Below are positions 8,866 to 17,312 of a DNA stretch of 64,000 nt, piece by piece. The stretch comes from CAZEDM01 sp964511075. Its GTDB lineage: Bacteria; Zixibacteria; MSB-5A5; RBG-16-43-9. Each line of letters begins with the position of its first letter. Position 1 is the stretch's first letter. The position numbers and the translations under genes were made by a program. The DNA lies in the NCBI GenBank assembly GCA_964511075.1, contig CAZEDM010000007.1, forward strand, positions 1 through 64,000, written 5' to 3'. The notes below the pieces were generated by a model. That model saw nothing but the letters and a program-made list of their open reading frames with translations, made no database searches and was not told where the DNA came from.

Positions 8866-9867
8866 TCAGACTCTATATGATTCTATCTGGTCATCAGTGA
8901 CAGAAGAAATCTCCATATCTTTAAAATTCTCCATCGCTTCCGTCCAGACCTTTATCACAAGCTTCGGCAAATTTTTTTCCTGACAATACCGGGCACATAC
9001 CCTGGCACAGAGGACTTTGTCCTCAGGCTTGGCTTTACCCAACAAAACTCCGTAGGTGCTTTTGAACCCACTCACCGTGAATTTCAACTCGTCTGGCTCA
9101 GCCAGGTTCAGGATAAGATTGTTCTCCTCCTGATTTCTTCCTGCTATAAATTTCGCACCCGAGGGCAGACGAAAATGCCTGCCTAATTTCAAAAGGGAGA
9201 TATGTCTTAACGAATCCTCACCATGCTGAAAAGAATCCTTCAGTCTTCTGGCAAAATTTTCATCAGTCAAAAGGCAACCACCTGCCGGACAGGGGTAATC
9301 TTTTATCTGATAAATTTGAGCTAACTGAATCTGGAGCTTTCTTGATCTGCCCCGAATATTCAAAAGCTTAGTCCGGTCTATCAGGCCTTCCTTCTCCGGA
9401 AGCGTCGGGTCCAAAAGTCTGGCAGAAAGCGGTCTTAAAACCTTCCCCTGGAGCCCGGACTCCTTCTCGATTAATCTCATAGCATCCAATCTCTGAGACA
9501 TGGGCCTCTCTCCCAGTACCTCTCCGGTGAAGATGAAACCTGCTCCTTCTTTTTCCATAACCTCTTTTGCTTTGCGAAATAAATAGATCCTGCAGTCTAT
9601 GCAGGGGTTGAGATTTCTCCCGTATCCATGTTTAGGGTTTTTTATCAACTCCAGGTAATCCTCCCCTCCGAAAATCCTGATCAGCTTAATCCCGAATTCA
9701 TCCGCGTATTTACTGGAATAACACACCCCTTCCTTCCCGTCACAGGTACAGAAGGGAGTCTTCAAGTTTAATCCGATCACCTCGAACCCCAGGTCCAGAA
9801 TCAGCTTCAAGGCTAAGGTGCTGTCCAAACCGCCGGAGAGAAGAGCTATGGCTTTTTTGTTACTCAT
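8866..9867 (-). CDS. PP-loop ATPase of the ThiI/MnmA-like tRNA thiolation type
   Basis: An AANH/PP-loop protein of about 333 residues from the ATG at 9867. The ATP-pyrophosphatase motif SGGLDST is near the N-terminus. It is followed by C-T-C, the pair PCIDC and a later PCPAGGC, a cysteine arrangement that fits an iron-sulfur-cluster thiolation enzyme. GEVLGERPMSQ lies between. The C-terminal part resembles the RNA-binding extension seen with ThiI-like proteins in many bacteria. Likely role: cytoplasmic tRNA thiouridine synthesis; the exact position modified is not decidable here. A longer reading from TTG at 9882 is rejected because the promoter -10 lies inside it. It stands alone between the surface-protein cluster and the carbamoyltransferase module. 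Confidence 0.75.
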   Translation of the reverse strand: MSNKKAIALLSGGLDSTLALKLILDLGFEVIGLNLKTPFCTCDGKEGVCYSSKYADEFGIKLIRIFGGEDYLELIKNPKHGYGRNLNPCIDCRIYLFRKAKEVMEKEGAGFIFTGEVLGERPMSQRLDAMRLIEKESGLQGKVLRPLSARLLDPTLPEKEGLIDRTKLLNIRGRSRKLQIQLAQIYQIKDYPCPAGGCLLTDENFARRLKDSFQHGEDSLRHISLLKLGRHFRLPSGAKFIAGRNQEENNLILNLAEPDELKFTVSGFKSTYGVLLGKAKPEDKVLCARVCARYCQEKNLPKLVIKVWTEAMENFKDMEISSVTDDQIESYRV

Positions 9868-9873
9868 CTTCCT

Positions 9874-9902
9874 ATAATACAACCGTCTGTTTTAAAAATC
9901 AA
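9874..9902 (-). promoter_or_regulatory. Promoter predicting a leaderless mRNA for the PP-loop gene
   Basis: Minus strand TTGATT (9897-9902), a 17-base spacer, then TATTAT (9874-9879). Seven bases below the -10 falls on the A of the ATG at 9867, so the transcript may begin at or next to the start codon. Confidence 0.55.
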
Positions 9903-9916
9903 TAATTCTGACAATA

Positions 9917-10007
9917 AAAAAAGCTGAAGGAGCTTCACTACCTACTCTATCTGAGAGGGGGGCAGGAACTCAGAATAGAATGAAATAAGTGAAGTCTTCA
10001 GCTTTTA
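9917..10007 (-). terminator. Long-stem terminator of the carbamoyltransferase module
   Basis: Arms 9917-9939 and 9988-10006 are inverted copies (AAAGCTGAAG...CTTCACT) with one mismatch region. A nested hairpin (CTGAG/CTCAG with flanking TCTAT/ATAGA) lies between them. On the minus strand the stem is followed by a run of seven T. It lies between the SGNH gene end (10188) and the promoter of the next gene. The remainder of 9883-10187 is AT-rich and shows nothing further. Confidence 0.65.
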
Positions 10008-10187
10008 AATTTTACCATTCCCTTTTTCATTATTTTGACGTAGTCATCATCTCAATTGTTTGAGCTTACCTCAAGAAATTTTGCCGTGAGATCATTAATT
10101 TTTTATTTGCTGATTTTTTAGCTATTAGATACCCTTCGCCCAGACCAAGATAAGCTGCTGATAGTTGACGCCCTGAACTTCTCAAAT

Positions 10188-11240
10188 CTATTTAATCATC
10201 CCCTTTTTCTGAAAATACTCATAGATAGCCTCAGCTATAACCTGGTGACCCTTGGCATTAAAATGAATGTATTCCTCCCTGCCGTTGTCGTACAACTCTC
10301 CCCGGTCTTCAAAAAGCAAAGCCACGTCGATCAGTGGGACTTTTATCCTTTCGGAAAGCTCCCTCAGGGCTTGATTGTAATACTTATTGGCGATATGCGG
10401 CTTGGAGGTTTTTCCAGGACCTAAAAAGATTCTGGCTGAGGAGACGGGCGTGCTCAAAAATATAACCTCAATATCCCAGTTCTCGGCTATCTTTGCCATC
10501 TGCTCCAGATTTTTAAGATAATCCTCAATCGAGACCCGGTATACAAGCTCCCTTTTATCCACCGGTTTTTTTCTGGACTTAAGCCAGGTCATAATCTCGA
10601 ATTTCAAAAACGAATAGAACTTTGAACGGGAGAGAAAGTCATCCAGGTCCAGAAGCCACTGAGGCGGAAACTTCTGCTCCTTATCCAGTCTTTGCGAAGC
10701 GCACATATCGTTCCAGCCATAGGAGATGATGATTATATCCGGATGCAGCTTCAAAATCTCTCTTTTCAGAAGCCTTAAGCCCTGATAGGTGCTGTATCCG
10801 GTCATGCCGGCATTTATCACCTCGAATTTCGGCTCTGGGAGCTCTTGATTCAGAAGCTTCTCTAACCTTTTGGAATAGGTGTCCTCCAGATCCACCTTCC
10901 AGCCAAAGGTGCAGGAGTTTCCCATTATGATTATCCTTTTCTTATCGGGAGCTTTGTTCTCCGAGAACTCATAGTCCCTGTAACCTTTCGAATTTATCTT
11001 ATATACACCATCCACAAAGAACTTACCCTTGATGGTCTGGTTGGGTCTGATCCTCCAGAAAAGCTCAGCATCTTTCTTGTAATATTTAGGATAGCTCAGC
11101 TCGGGATTCAAGATAAAAGCTCTTTCCGGAAATATCCTCTGGAAACCTATTACCCTGAAAATAACCTCAGCTGTGAGAAAAAAAACAAACAGGGTTAATA
11201 AGGAGAATAAAAGGGTTTTGCTAAACTTCATCCTGTACAT
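10188..11240 (-). CDS. Membrane-anchored SGNH/GDSL-family hydrolase
   Basis: A 350-residue protein with one N-terminal membrane segment (about residues 8-31) and an SGNH hydrolase fold. Block I is MGNSCTFG with the nucleophile Ser109. Block II is NAGMTGYS, block III is YGWND, and the C-terminal catalytic His is in HFNAKGH (about 326-332), preceded by E-Y-I-H where the family usually has D-x-x-H. It probably acts outside the membrane as an esterase or deacylase/acyltransferase on a glycan or lipid. It is the last gene of the module 13461-10188, six bases after the DUF5989 gene. Start: ATG 11240; an in-frame ATG at 11231 is an alternative. Confidence 0.8.
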   Translation of the reverse strand: MYRMKFSKTLLFSLLTLFVFFLTAEVIFRVIGFQRIFPERAFILNPELSYPKYYKKDAELFWRIRPNQTIKGKFFVDGVYKINSKGYRDYEFSENKAPDKKRIIIMGNSCTFGWKVDLEDTYSKRLEKLLNQELPEPKFEVINAGMTGYSTYQGLRLLKREILKLHPDIIIISYGWNDMCASQRLDKEQKFPPQWLLDLDDFLSRSKFYSFLKFEIMTWLKSRKKPVDKRELVYRVSIEDYLKNLEQMAKIAENWDIEVIFLSTPVSSARIFLGPGKTSKPHIANKYYNQALRELSERIKVPLIDVALLFEDRGELYDNGREEYIHFNAKGHQVIAEAIYEYFQKKGMIK

Positions 11241-11246
11241 AGGAGT

Positions 11247-11414
11247 TTAAAAAAGAGAATAGATAAATGGAGCTACGACCGAGCTTTCCGCAAATATTAT
11301 GAGCAAAGATAATATAAGCAAAATAAAGATTATCGGTCCAAGCCAGTATCTTTTTCTGAATCGAATGAACTGCCAGAATTCACCGAAGATGGAAAAGCGG
11401 GAGAAAAAACTCAT
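11247..11414 (-). CDS. DUF5989-family small membrane protein
   Basis: A 55-residue reading frame beginning ATG 11414, with GGAG eight bases upstream. The N-terminal part is charged/aromatic (FGEFWQFIRFRKRYW), then comes one transmembrane helix (about residues 24-42), and the end is APFIYSLF. Terminal APFIY-LF after a single helix is the hallmark I associate with DUF5989, a small protein usually found next to NodU-type carbamoyltransferases, which is exactly its position here. It starts about 31 bases after the carbamoyltransferase stop and ends six bases before the SGNH gene. It may be a membrane adaptor for the module; function is unknown. Confidence 0.75.
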   Translation of the reverse strand: MSFFSRFSIFGEFWQFIRFRKRYWLGPIIFILLILSLLIIFAESSVVAPFIYSLF

Positions 11415-11445
11415 ATCAGTATCTCCTTCTTCTTTTTATTAATCT

Positions 11446-13179
11446 TCAATCCTGGACAAACAATTTCTCATAGGAGAACTCCTCAGGCAAGGGAGCCATC
11501 TCCTTCTTATCTAATACGAAATTACCCATAATAAGGTAGTCCATTCCCGAGCGCATAAAGGAAAGATAAGCCTCCTCCGGGGTGCAGACTATGGGTTCCC
11601 CTCTCAAATTGAAGGAGGTATTCAAAAGCAAGGGACAGCCGGTCAGTTTATGAAACTCAGATAGAAGGTCATAGAAAAGCGGGTTTTCCTCTTTTCTCAC
11701 CGTCTGTAACCTGGATGAGCCATCCACATGGGTCACCGCCGGTATTTCTTTGCTTGTGACCTGAAAAGTCAAAAGCATAAAGGGTGAATCCCTGTCTATG
11801 TCGAAATAGTCTTCTGCTTTCTCCCGGATAACGCTGGGAGCAAAGGGCCTGAACCCTTCCCTGTATTTCACCTTTTGATTTACCCTGTCTTTGTTTTCTG
11901 CCCTGCGGGGATCAGCCAGGATACTCCGATTCCCCAGGGCTCTTGGCCCAAACTCCATCCTCCCCTGAAACCAGCCGATTATACTCTGTTCTGCAAGGAG
12001 CTTTGTGGCAACTTTCAGCATTCCATCCCGGCTGTACTCTTTAAAAGGGATATTTTTTTGAATCAGAAACTCTCTTACTTCCTGTTGTGAGAACTCCGGA
12101 CCAAGATAGGCATCTTTCCATACGAAATTTCTCTGGTTATTTAAAAGGGTATAATATATGTAAGCTGCTACTCCAACTGCACCTCCCGCATCGCTTGAAC
12201 CGGGCTGAATAAATATCTCCCCAAAGGGGGTTTCTTTTAAAATCCTTGAATTAGCCAGGCAGTTTAAGGCTACGCCGCCTGCCAAGCACAGTTTTTTCAA
12301 ACCGGTTTCTTTATGCAGATTATTTGCCATCCTCAAAACTACCTCCTCGGTTACCTTCTGGAGGCTTGAGGCAATATCCTTGTGCTGTCTTTTTATCTCT
12401 GATTCGGGAACCCTGCGGGGTGAGCCAAAGAGCCTGTCAAATCGATTGTTGGTCATCTTCAAGCCGTAGTCGTAGGAAAAGTATCGCATGTTCAATTTGA
12501 AACTGCCGTCCTCTTTCAAATTCACTAATTCTCTCATTATCAGGTCATAGTATGAAGGCTCTCCATAAGGAGCCAGGCCCATCACTTTATATTCTGCGCT
12601 GTTCACCCTGAAACCCAGATAATAGGTGAAGGCGCTGTATAAAAGCCCCAAGGAATGAGGAAATCTCATCTCAGAGCAAAGCTCAATTCGATTGTCTTCG
12701 CCTGTTCCATAGGCAGCAGTTGACCATTCTCCTACTCCATCTATAGTAAGTATGGCTGCTTTTTTAAAGGGTGAAACTAAGAAACTCGATCCGGCATGGG
12801 AGAGGTGATGTTCGATCAAAAGCACCTCCCCCTCGTAGCTTAGCTGCTTGCGGATTAAACCTGGTATCCAGAGTTTCTCCTTCAGCCACATAGGGGTTGC
12901 CATCAAAAAGGAGATGTAGGATCGGGGGAAAGTAGCTAAATGGGAGAATAATATCCTTTCGAATTTGACAAAAGGTTTCTCGTAGAATCCGATATAGTCA
13001 ATTTCCTTAACCGATATATTTTCTGAGGAAAGGCAGTAGTTTATGGCATTTACAGGAAAACCGGAGTCGTGCTTTAAACGGGTAAACCTCTCCTCCTGAG
13101 CTGCAGCCACTATCTTCCCGTCCTTGAACAAGGCGGCGGCTGAATCGTGATAGAAAGCTGAGATGCCCAAGATATACAT
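11446..13179 (-). CDS. NodU/CmcH-family O-carbamoyltransferase
   Basis: A 577-residue cytoplasmic enzyme of the carbamoyltransferase family. The N-terminal ASKHA-like domain opens with MYILGISAFYHDSAAAL and contains EERFTRLKHD, the metal-binding HHLSHAGSSF and VMGLAPYGEP. The C-terminal domain has GWFQGRMEFGPRALGNRSIL, ADPR and FRPFAPSV, all typical of the family, and length is normal. These enzymes transfer a carbamoyl group from carbamoyl phosphate via carbamoyl-AMP to a hydroxyl of a sugar or natural product. No biosynthetic cluster is adjacent. Instead it sits between two small membrane proteins and an SGNH hydrolase, which points to a surface glycan or envelope substrate (inference). Confidence 0.88.
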   Translation of the reverse strand: MYILGISAFYHDSAAALFKDGKIVAAAQEERFTRLKHDSGFPVNAINYCLSSENISVKEIDYIGFYEKPFVKFERILFSHLATFPRSYISFLMATPMWLKEKLWIPGLIRKQLSYEGEVLLIEHHLSHAGSSFLVSPFKKAAILTIDGVGEWSTAAYGTGEDNRIELCSEMRFPHSLGLLYSAFTYYLGFRVNSAEYKVMGLAPYGEPSYYDLIMRELVNLKEDGSFKLNMRYFSYDYGLKMTNNRFDRLFGSPRRVPESEIKRQHKDIASSLQKVTEEVVLRMANNLHKETGLKKLCLAGGVALNCLANSRILKETPFGEIFIQPGSSDAGGAVGVAAYIYYTLLNNQRNFVWKDAYLGPEFSQQEVREFLIQKNIPFKEYSRDGMLKVATKLLAEQSIIGWFQGRMEFGPRALGNRSILADPRRAENKDRVNQKVKYREGFRPFAPSVIREKAEDYFDIDRDSPFMLLTFQVTSKEIPAVTHVDGSSRLQTVRKEENPLFYDLLSEFHKLTGCPLLLNTSFNLRGEPIVCTPEEAYLSFMRSGMDYLIMGNFVLDKKEMAPLPEEFSYEKLFVQD

Positions 13180-13218
13180 CTCTACGAGTCGTATCCTTTC
13201 AATAGGCTGAGTTATCGA

Positions 13219-13461
13219 TTAAAACTGCCTGCGAGCATTTTCCAAATTTACTTCTGATTCCTCTTTTTTTATCCAGTAAGAGCTTTTTTTATCCTTCCAT
13301 CTCTTGTTCAGAAGGTCTTTTCCAAAAAACCTGAGAACAACGGAGAAGGGACCGATAACCAGAAAATAAAACAGCGTCAGAATAATAAGAGACTGAACGT
13401 AGGCAACTTTTCTGGAGAAAGCCTTAATTCCAGACCATATTTTCTTGAGAAAACCACTCAT
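13219..13461 (-). CDS. Small membrane protein opening the carbamoyltransferase module
   Basis: About 80 residues from ATG 13461. A basic amphipathic N-terminus (MSGFLKKIWSGIKAFSRK) is followed by one or two membrane spans (SLIILTLFYFLVIGPFSVVL) and a charged tail ending ENARRQF. A longer reading from TTG 13509 is rejected because that TTG is the first codon of a TTGACA -35 box. AAGG precedes the chosen ATG by four bases. Proteins of this layout commonly accompany NodU-type carbamoyltransferases and DUF5989; I know no assigned function. It is 39 bases from the carbamoyltransferase start. Confidence 0.7.
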   Translation of the reverse strand: MSGFLKKIWSGIKAFSRKVAYVQSLIILTLFYFLVIGPFSVVLRFFGKDLLNKRWKDKKSSYWIKKEESEVNLENARRQF

Positions 13462-13478
13462 AGAACCTTCATCCAGGG

Positions 13479-13509
13479 ATAATATTAAGGTCAGACAGGT
13501 AATTGTCAA
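13479..13509 (-). promoter_or_regulatory. Promoter of the carbamoyltransferase module
   Basis: Minus strand TTGACA at 13504-13509. A -10 follows either as AATATT (13481-13486, 17-base spacer) or as TATTAT (13479-13484, 19-base spacer). The start would lie about 12 bases before the ATG at 13461. Confidence 0.55.
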
Positions 13510-13590
13510 GCATTCCTTCGAATGGAAAATAGAAGGAGTATAATGAAAAATCTTAAGATGCTTCGCCAGGCATTGCTCTCTGAAAATTAA

Positions 13591-13612
13591 AAACAGGCAG
13601 GAATGTCTGTTT
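13591..13612 (-). terminator. Hairpin terminator after the type IIG R-M gene
   Basis: AAACAGGCA pairs with TGTCTGTTT (one G-T pair) around a four-base loop. On the minus strand it is followed by T-rich sequence. The same AACAGACA stem recurs at 45788-45809, so this is also a member of a repeat family. Confidence 0.5.
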
Positions 13613-13731
13613 TACCTCTCATTGGCGATTCTGTTCTGTGAATCTGTCATTCGGAAAAGGGCTGTCGCAAGAACCCTTATACTTTCTAAGGAGAGGTTCA
13701 GGATTGACCCACTTTGAAAAAATGGAACTGT

Positions 13732-16700
13732 TTACTTCAACGAGGTGAATTCTTGCAAAATATCTTCTTTAATATTCTCTGGAGTTCCCATTGAGTCAAG
13801 AACTGTAATAATTTCTTCTCTATTTAAACCATACAACTTAAATACCAAAGCATCTATTTTATCGTCTGTTTCCTGAATTTCCTGCTCAATCTGGCTTAAA
13901 TGAATATTTCCCTTGGGGAATTTTTTATAGAATTTGACTTTGAATTCTTTCATCACTAAATCAATCATCTTGAGATTGTGTTCCACATTATAAAGATTAG
14001 CCTTAGTCTTGAAAATTGGAACTTCAAGCCTTCCTAAGATTACATCCAGAACTTTAGGAAAAGATTTTGCGTTCCACTTTCTCCGTCTTTTATTCTCTTC
14101 CAGATATCGGTGGATAGAGTAAAATAAAAACAATCGCAAATTCTCATCTTTAATTATGAGGCTTAAAGCCATAGCTTTTGAACCTTTATCACCAAAGTAT
14201 ACAATTAATAGAAGAAGATTGTCTCTCTCGATTATAGAGATTTTACTGATTTCATCTCTGGAATTTGCTATCTCAGTGGCTCTCTTTTCAATTTTCTCAA
14301 CATATTCAGGCCTATCATAGTAACTCTTGCCAAAAGATTGAAGTTCATAACTGTGATTCATGAGGGTCTGCAAGAATATCTTGTCAAGCTCTTTTTTCTC
14401 TTTATTTCTATCAAGCATAATTTCTACATATTTGACCAATTGGTCATGCATTGCTTTTTGAGAAGGATCAGAGAAATCAATGCGATGAATAGGTATATTT
14501 TCTAACGACTTCTTTTTAATTTTCGGGAAAAGTTGTTTCCTATCAAAAAACATTGTTCGCCAAAAACTTCCAATCATCTTAGAATTTATTATAGCTAGAA
14601 TATATTTTATATTATAATGTCCTAGCTTTTTTGACACGAGGTTGTAAATAGTATTCAATGTGCAATATCTATCCTTATCAAGTATGGCTTTGGGTTCTAC
14701 TCCTATCTGGGGAATAACAATCTTTTCTTTTGCTAAATGCACTTTCTTATCACCACCACTTTTTATGGCTGAATTGACAAACTTCACATATCTTTCTTTA
14801 GCATTAAGAGAAAATCTTTGGATGTCCTCCCCATCTAAGGCCCTTCTATACGTTTTATCAATTCTCTTTTTGGAAACAAACCGCTCCCTATTATATGTTT
14901 GGATGCCAAAATACACTCTCAAAAGTGAACCCAATGGAACTGTATTAGGCCGAATGGAGTTAGCTATCTTGGCTGTGCTTGTAACTAAATTGACATTAAA
15001 TACCTGTCCAGGCTGTTCCTCAAACACTGTTTGTTGTAATTCGCCAGATAGAGAAACATCAATGTCTGAATTCGGCTGAATGACAAAATTCAAGATCGAA
15101 ACCTTATTTTCTCTTCTTTTATTCGGGGGATCCATTCTTTTTAAGACAATGATACAATTATCTACTTCGGCAGCCTCAAAAACCGCAAGCGGTATGAGTG
15201 CAATTAGTTTAATTGCACAGAGATTTAATATGTATTCTCTTAAACGAGTTGTAAATTTATTTGTTAAAAATGTGTTCGGAACAATAAAGCTGTGCTCTCC
15301 GTTATGACTTAGCAATGCAATAGACCTTTCTAAAAATAGATGATAAGAATCAATTTTATATTGAGCAACTTTAGAGTGTGTGTGAATGTACTCTAATACA
15401 GTCTTAGGCGTATTTGAAATCTGCATTAATAAATATGGCGGATTTCCGATTACTACATCAAAACCCTTTTTCTCTTCAGGTTTGTCAGGATCAAAAACCT
15501 CAGGAAATTCAAACTCCCAATTAAAAGGTCTTTTTTCTTGTGGGTTTTCAAAGTATTCTTTCAAGGGCTCGTTCAGGCTGGAATTGACTTTCTCCCGTAG
15601 CGTGTTGATTTTTTCAATTATTTTTTCTTTTTCACTCTCATCCTCAGTTTCTTCCAGTCTTTTTCGCAATTCTATATGATTTTCAATTTCCTCTTTAAAT
15701 CTTTCTAATTCTTCTCTTTCTCCAACGCCAGTGATAAGTGAATTTCCTACTTTTATATTCTGGTTCAAAATTAAAGGCAGCTTTTTACCTTTCATTTTCT
15801 CAAAGGCTTTTATCACTAAATTTATAGTGGCTATTTCTGCAGCTGCCGGATCGAGGTCAACTCCATACAGATGATCCTCTAATATCCTCTTAGGGTAATC
15901 GACTATCTTTTGAGGTAAGTGCTTAAATTTTTCTCTATTTTCAAAAATATCGGGGTTAGCAGGCTCTGTAGATAATCTTAATTGCTCTCCATTAATTTCT
16001 TTATTTACTTTTTCGTAAAAATCAGCTAAAAGATCAAAGGAATAAATCAAAAAAGAACCAGAACCGCAAGCAGGGTCCAAGATTTTCAAATCTTTTGCTT
16101 TCTCTCCAGCCTCTAAGCCAAATTCATCTTCTAATTCTTTGAGCTTTTTACCTAAGGTATTATCTACAATATAGTGGACTATATAAGCAGGAGTGTAATA
16201 GATTCCAGATTGTTTTCTGACCCTCTGGTCAATCTCTGCTTCTATCTTTCCATTTTTTAGGGTGAATTTATATCCCAGATAACTTTCATAAGTTGCTCCA
16301 AGTATGTCTGCGGTCATTTTTCTAAAAGAGTGATGACAAAGCTCTTTTAATATCTTTGCAAAAACTGGGTTTGAGATAAAAACTTTTTCGCAGAAATGCC
16401 CAGGAGCAAAAATTGTAGTGTTATGGTGTTCATCCATTTTATGTGATAGATCAATAAACCTATTCAATAGATAATCTTTCTTTGCATAGTCCCCAGTATC
16501 CTCGTAACTTTTGAGTAATCCTTCCAATAAACCATGAGTCCGCAAAACCTCTCTATCATCAGCAATCTGGATTATCAGTAGTCGAGACAAGACACGTTGA
16601 ACTATATGCATCAATTTTTCAAAATCAAATTCTCCACTTTCATCTTTTAGAATATGATTATCTTTGTTTTCAGTATAAATATTTTGAGCCAGACTTACAC

Positions 16701-17301
16701 GCCAGTTCTTAAGCTTTTCTAAAAAGTTCTTATCTATTTCCTCTTTTTTGATTTGATCTTGTAACCACTCTAAACTTTTAGCCTTTACATTTTCCTTTGA
16801 TAGTTTTAGAAGGTCATCGAATTTGGATAGATATTCCTCAGGTGATCTGAAAGACAATATTATTCTTTCCTGATCAGCATTAAAAACAAAAAGGCATTCA
16901 AAATTTGTGAGAATGGCCCAAGGAATCTCTTTGCTTCTCGCATACTTAAATGCTTGTTTTTCTTCTGGGGTTCTATCAATTAATTCTGGTAACCCTTTTA
17001 AGGGAAGAGTGGTTTGAATCTGAGGATCTATACGATTTGTTTGAATTTTCCCGATTTTTTTAACTTCTACAAAAATAACTGGCTCATCTTCTATCTGAAG
17101 ACCCACATCCGCATATCCAGCTCCCCGGACATATGCCTGTCTATTATAAACCCTTGGATTATCTTTATCCCATCCTAATAAATCAAAAAGTCTAGATACT
17201 AATGTGGCTTCAATATTTGCCTCATTTTCATCTCTGGATGTTTTCTTGTATTGTTCTATCAGTTTTCTTAATTTGGTTTTTATATCCAAATTGCTCAACA
17301 T
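13732..17301 (-). CDS. Type IIG restriction-modification enzyme (Eco57I-like, single chain)
   Basis: A 1189-residue fused nuclease/N6-adenine methyltransferase/specificity protein. A PD-(D/E)xK nuclease core lies near the N-terminus (Asp65 in GYADVG, then Glu79 and Lys81 in FVEVKK). Methyltransferase motif I is DPACGSGSF (about 406-414) and motif IV is NPPY (about 616-619). The C-terminal third is the TaqI-like target recognition region. An acidic Lys/Glu-rich linker (about 545-590) lies between motifs I and IV. AGAGGA precedes the ATG. It starts 11 bases after the EndoQ stop, so both are probably transcribed from the promoter at 18601-18629. More AT-rich than the housekeeping genes, consistent with acquisition by transfer. 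Confidence 0.85.
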   Translation of the reverse strand: MLSNLDIKTKLRKLIEQYKKTSRDENEANIEATLVSRLFDLLGWDKDNPRVYNRQAYVRGAGYADVGLQIEDEPVIFVEVKKIGKIQTNRIDPQIQTTLPLKGLPELIDRTPEEKQAFKYARSKEIPWAILTNFECLFVFNADQERIILSFRSPEEYLSKFDDLLKLSKENVKAKSLEWLQDQIKKEEIDKNFLEKLKNWRVSLAQNIYTENKDNHILKDESGEFDFEKLMHIVQRVLSRLLIIQIADDREVLRTHGLLEGLLKSYEDTGDYAKKDYLLNRFIDLSHKMDEHHNTTIFAPGHFCEKVFISNPVFAKILKELCHHSFRKMTADILGATYESYLGYKFTLKNGKIEAEIDQRVRKQSGIYYTPAYIVHYIVDNTLGKKLKELEDEFGLEAGEKAKDLKILDPACGSGSFLIYSFDLLADFYEKVNKEINGEQLRLSTEPANPDIFENREKFKHLPQKIVDYPKRILEDHLYGVDLDPAAAEIATINLVIKAFEKMKGKKLPLILNQNIKVGNSLITGVGEREELERFKEEIENHIELRKRLEETEDESEKEKIIEKINTLREKVNSSLNEPLKEYFENPQEKRPFNWEFEFPEVFDPDKPEEKKGFDVVIGNPPYLLMQISNTPKTVLEYIHTHSKVAQYKIDSYHLFLERSIALLSHNGEHSFIVPNTFLTNKFTTRLREYILNLCAIKLIALIPLAVFEAAEVDNCIIVLKRMDPPNKRRENKVSILNFVIQPNSDIDVSLSGELQQTVFEEQPGQVFNVNLVTSTAKIANSIRPNTVPLGSLLRVYFGIQTYNRERFVSKKRIDKTYRRALDGEDIQRFSLNAKERYVKFVNSAIKSGGDKKVHLAKEKIVIPQIGVEPKAILDKDRYCTLNTIYNLVSKKLGHYNIKYILAIINSKMIGSFWRTMFFDRKQLFPKIKKKSLENIPIHRIDFSDPSQKAMHDQLVKYVEIMLDRNKEKKELDKIFLQTLMNHSYELQSFGKSYYDRPEYVEKIEKRATEIANSRDEISKISIIERDNLLLLIVYFGDKGSKAMALSLIIKDENLRLFLFYSIHRYLEENKRRRKWNAKSFPKVLDVILGRLEVPIFKTKANLYNVEHNLKMIDLVMKEFKVKFYKKFPKGNIHLSQIEQEIQETDDKIDALVFKLYGLNREEIITVLDSMGTPENIKEDILQEFTSLK

Positions 17302-17312
17302 ATTCCTCTTTT

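Noticed and set aside
9940..9980. TPP-riboswitch-like CTGAGA between the arms of the long hairpin
   Set aside because: The other conserved THI-box segments are missing, and the structure ends a transcript rather than leading one.
13462..13509. Longer start of the small membrane protein at TTG 13509
   Set aside because: Same situation: the TTG is the -35 hexamer.
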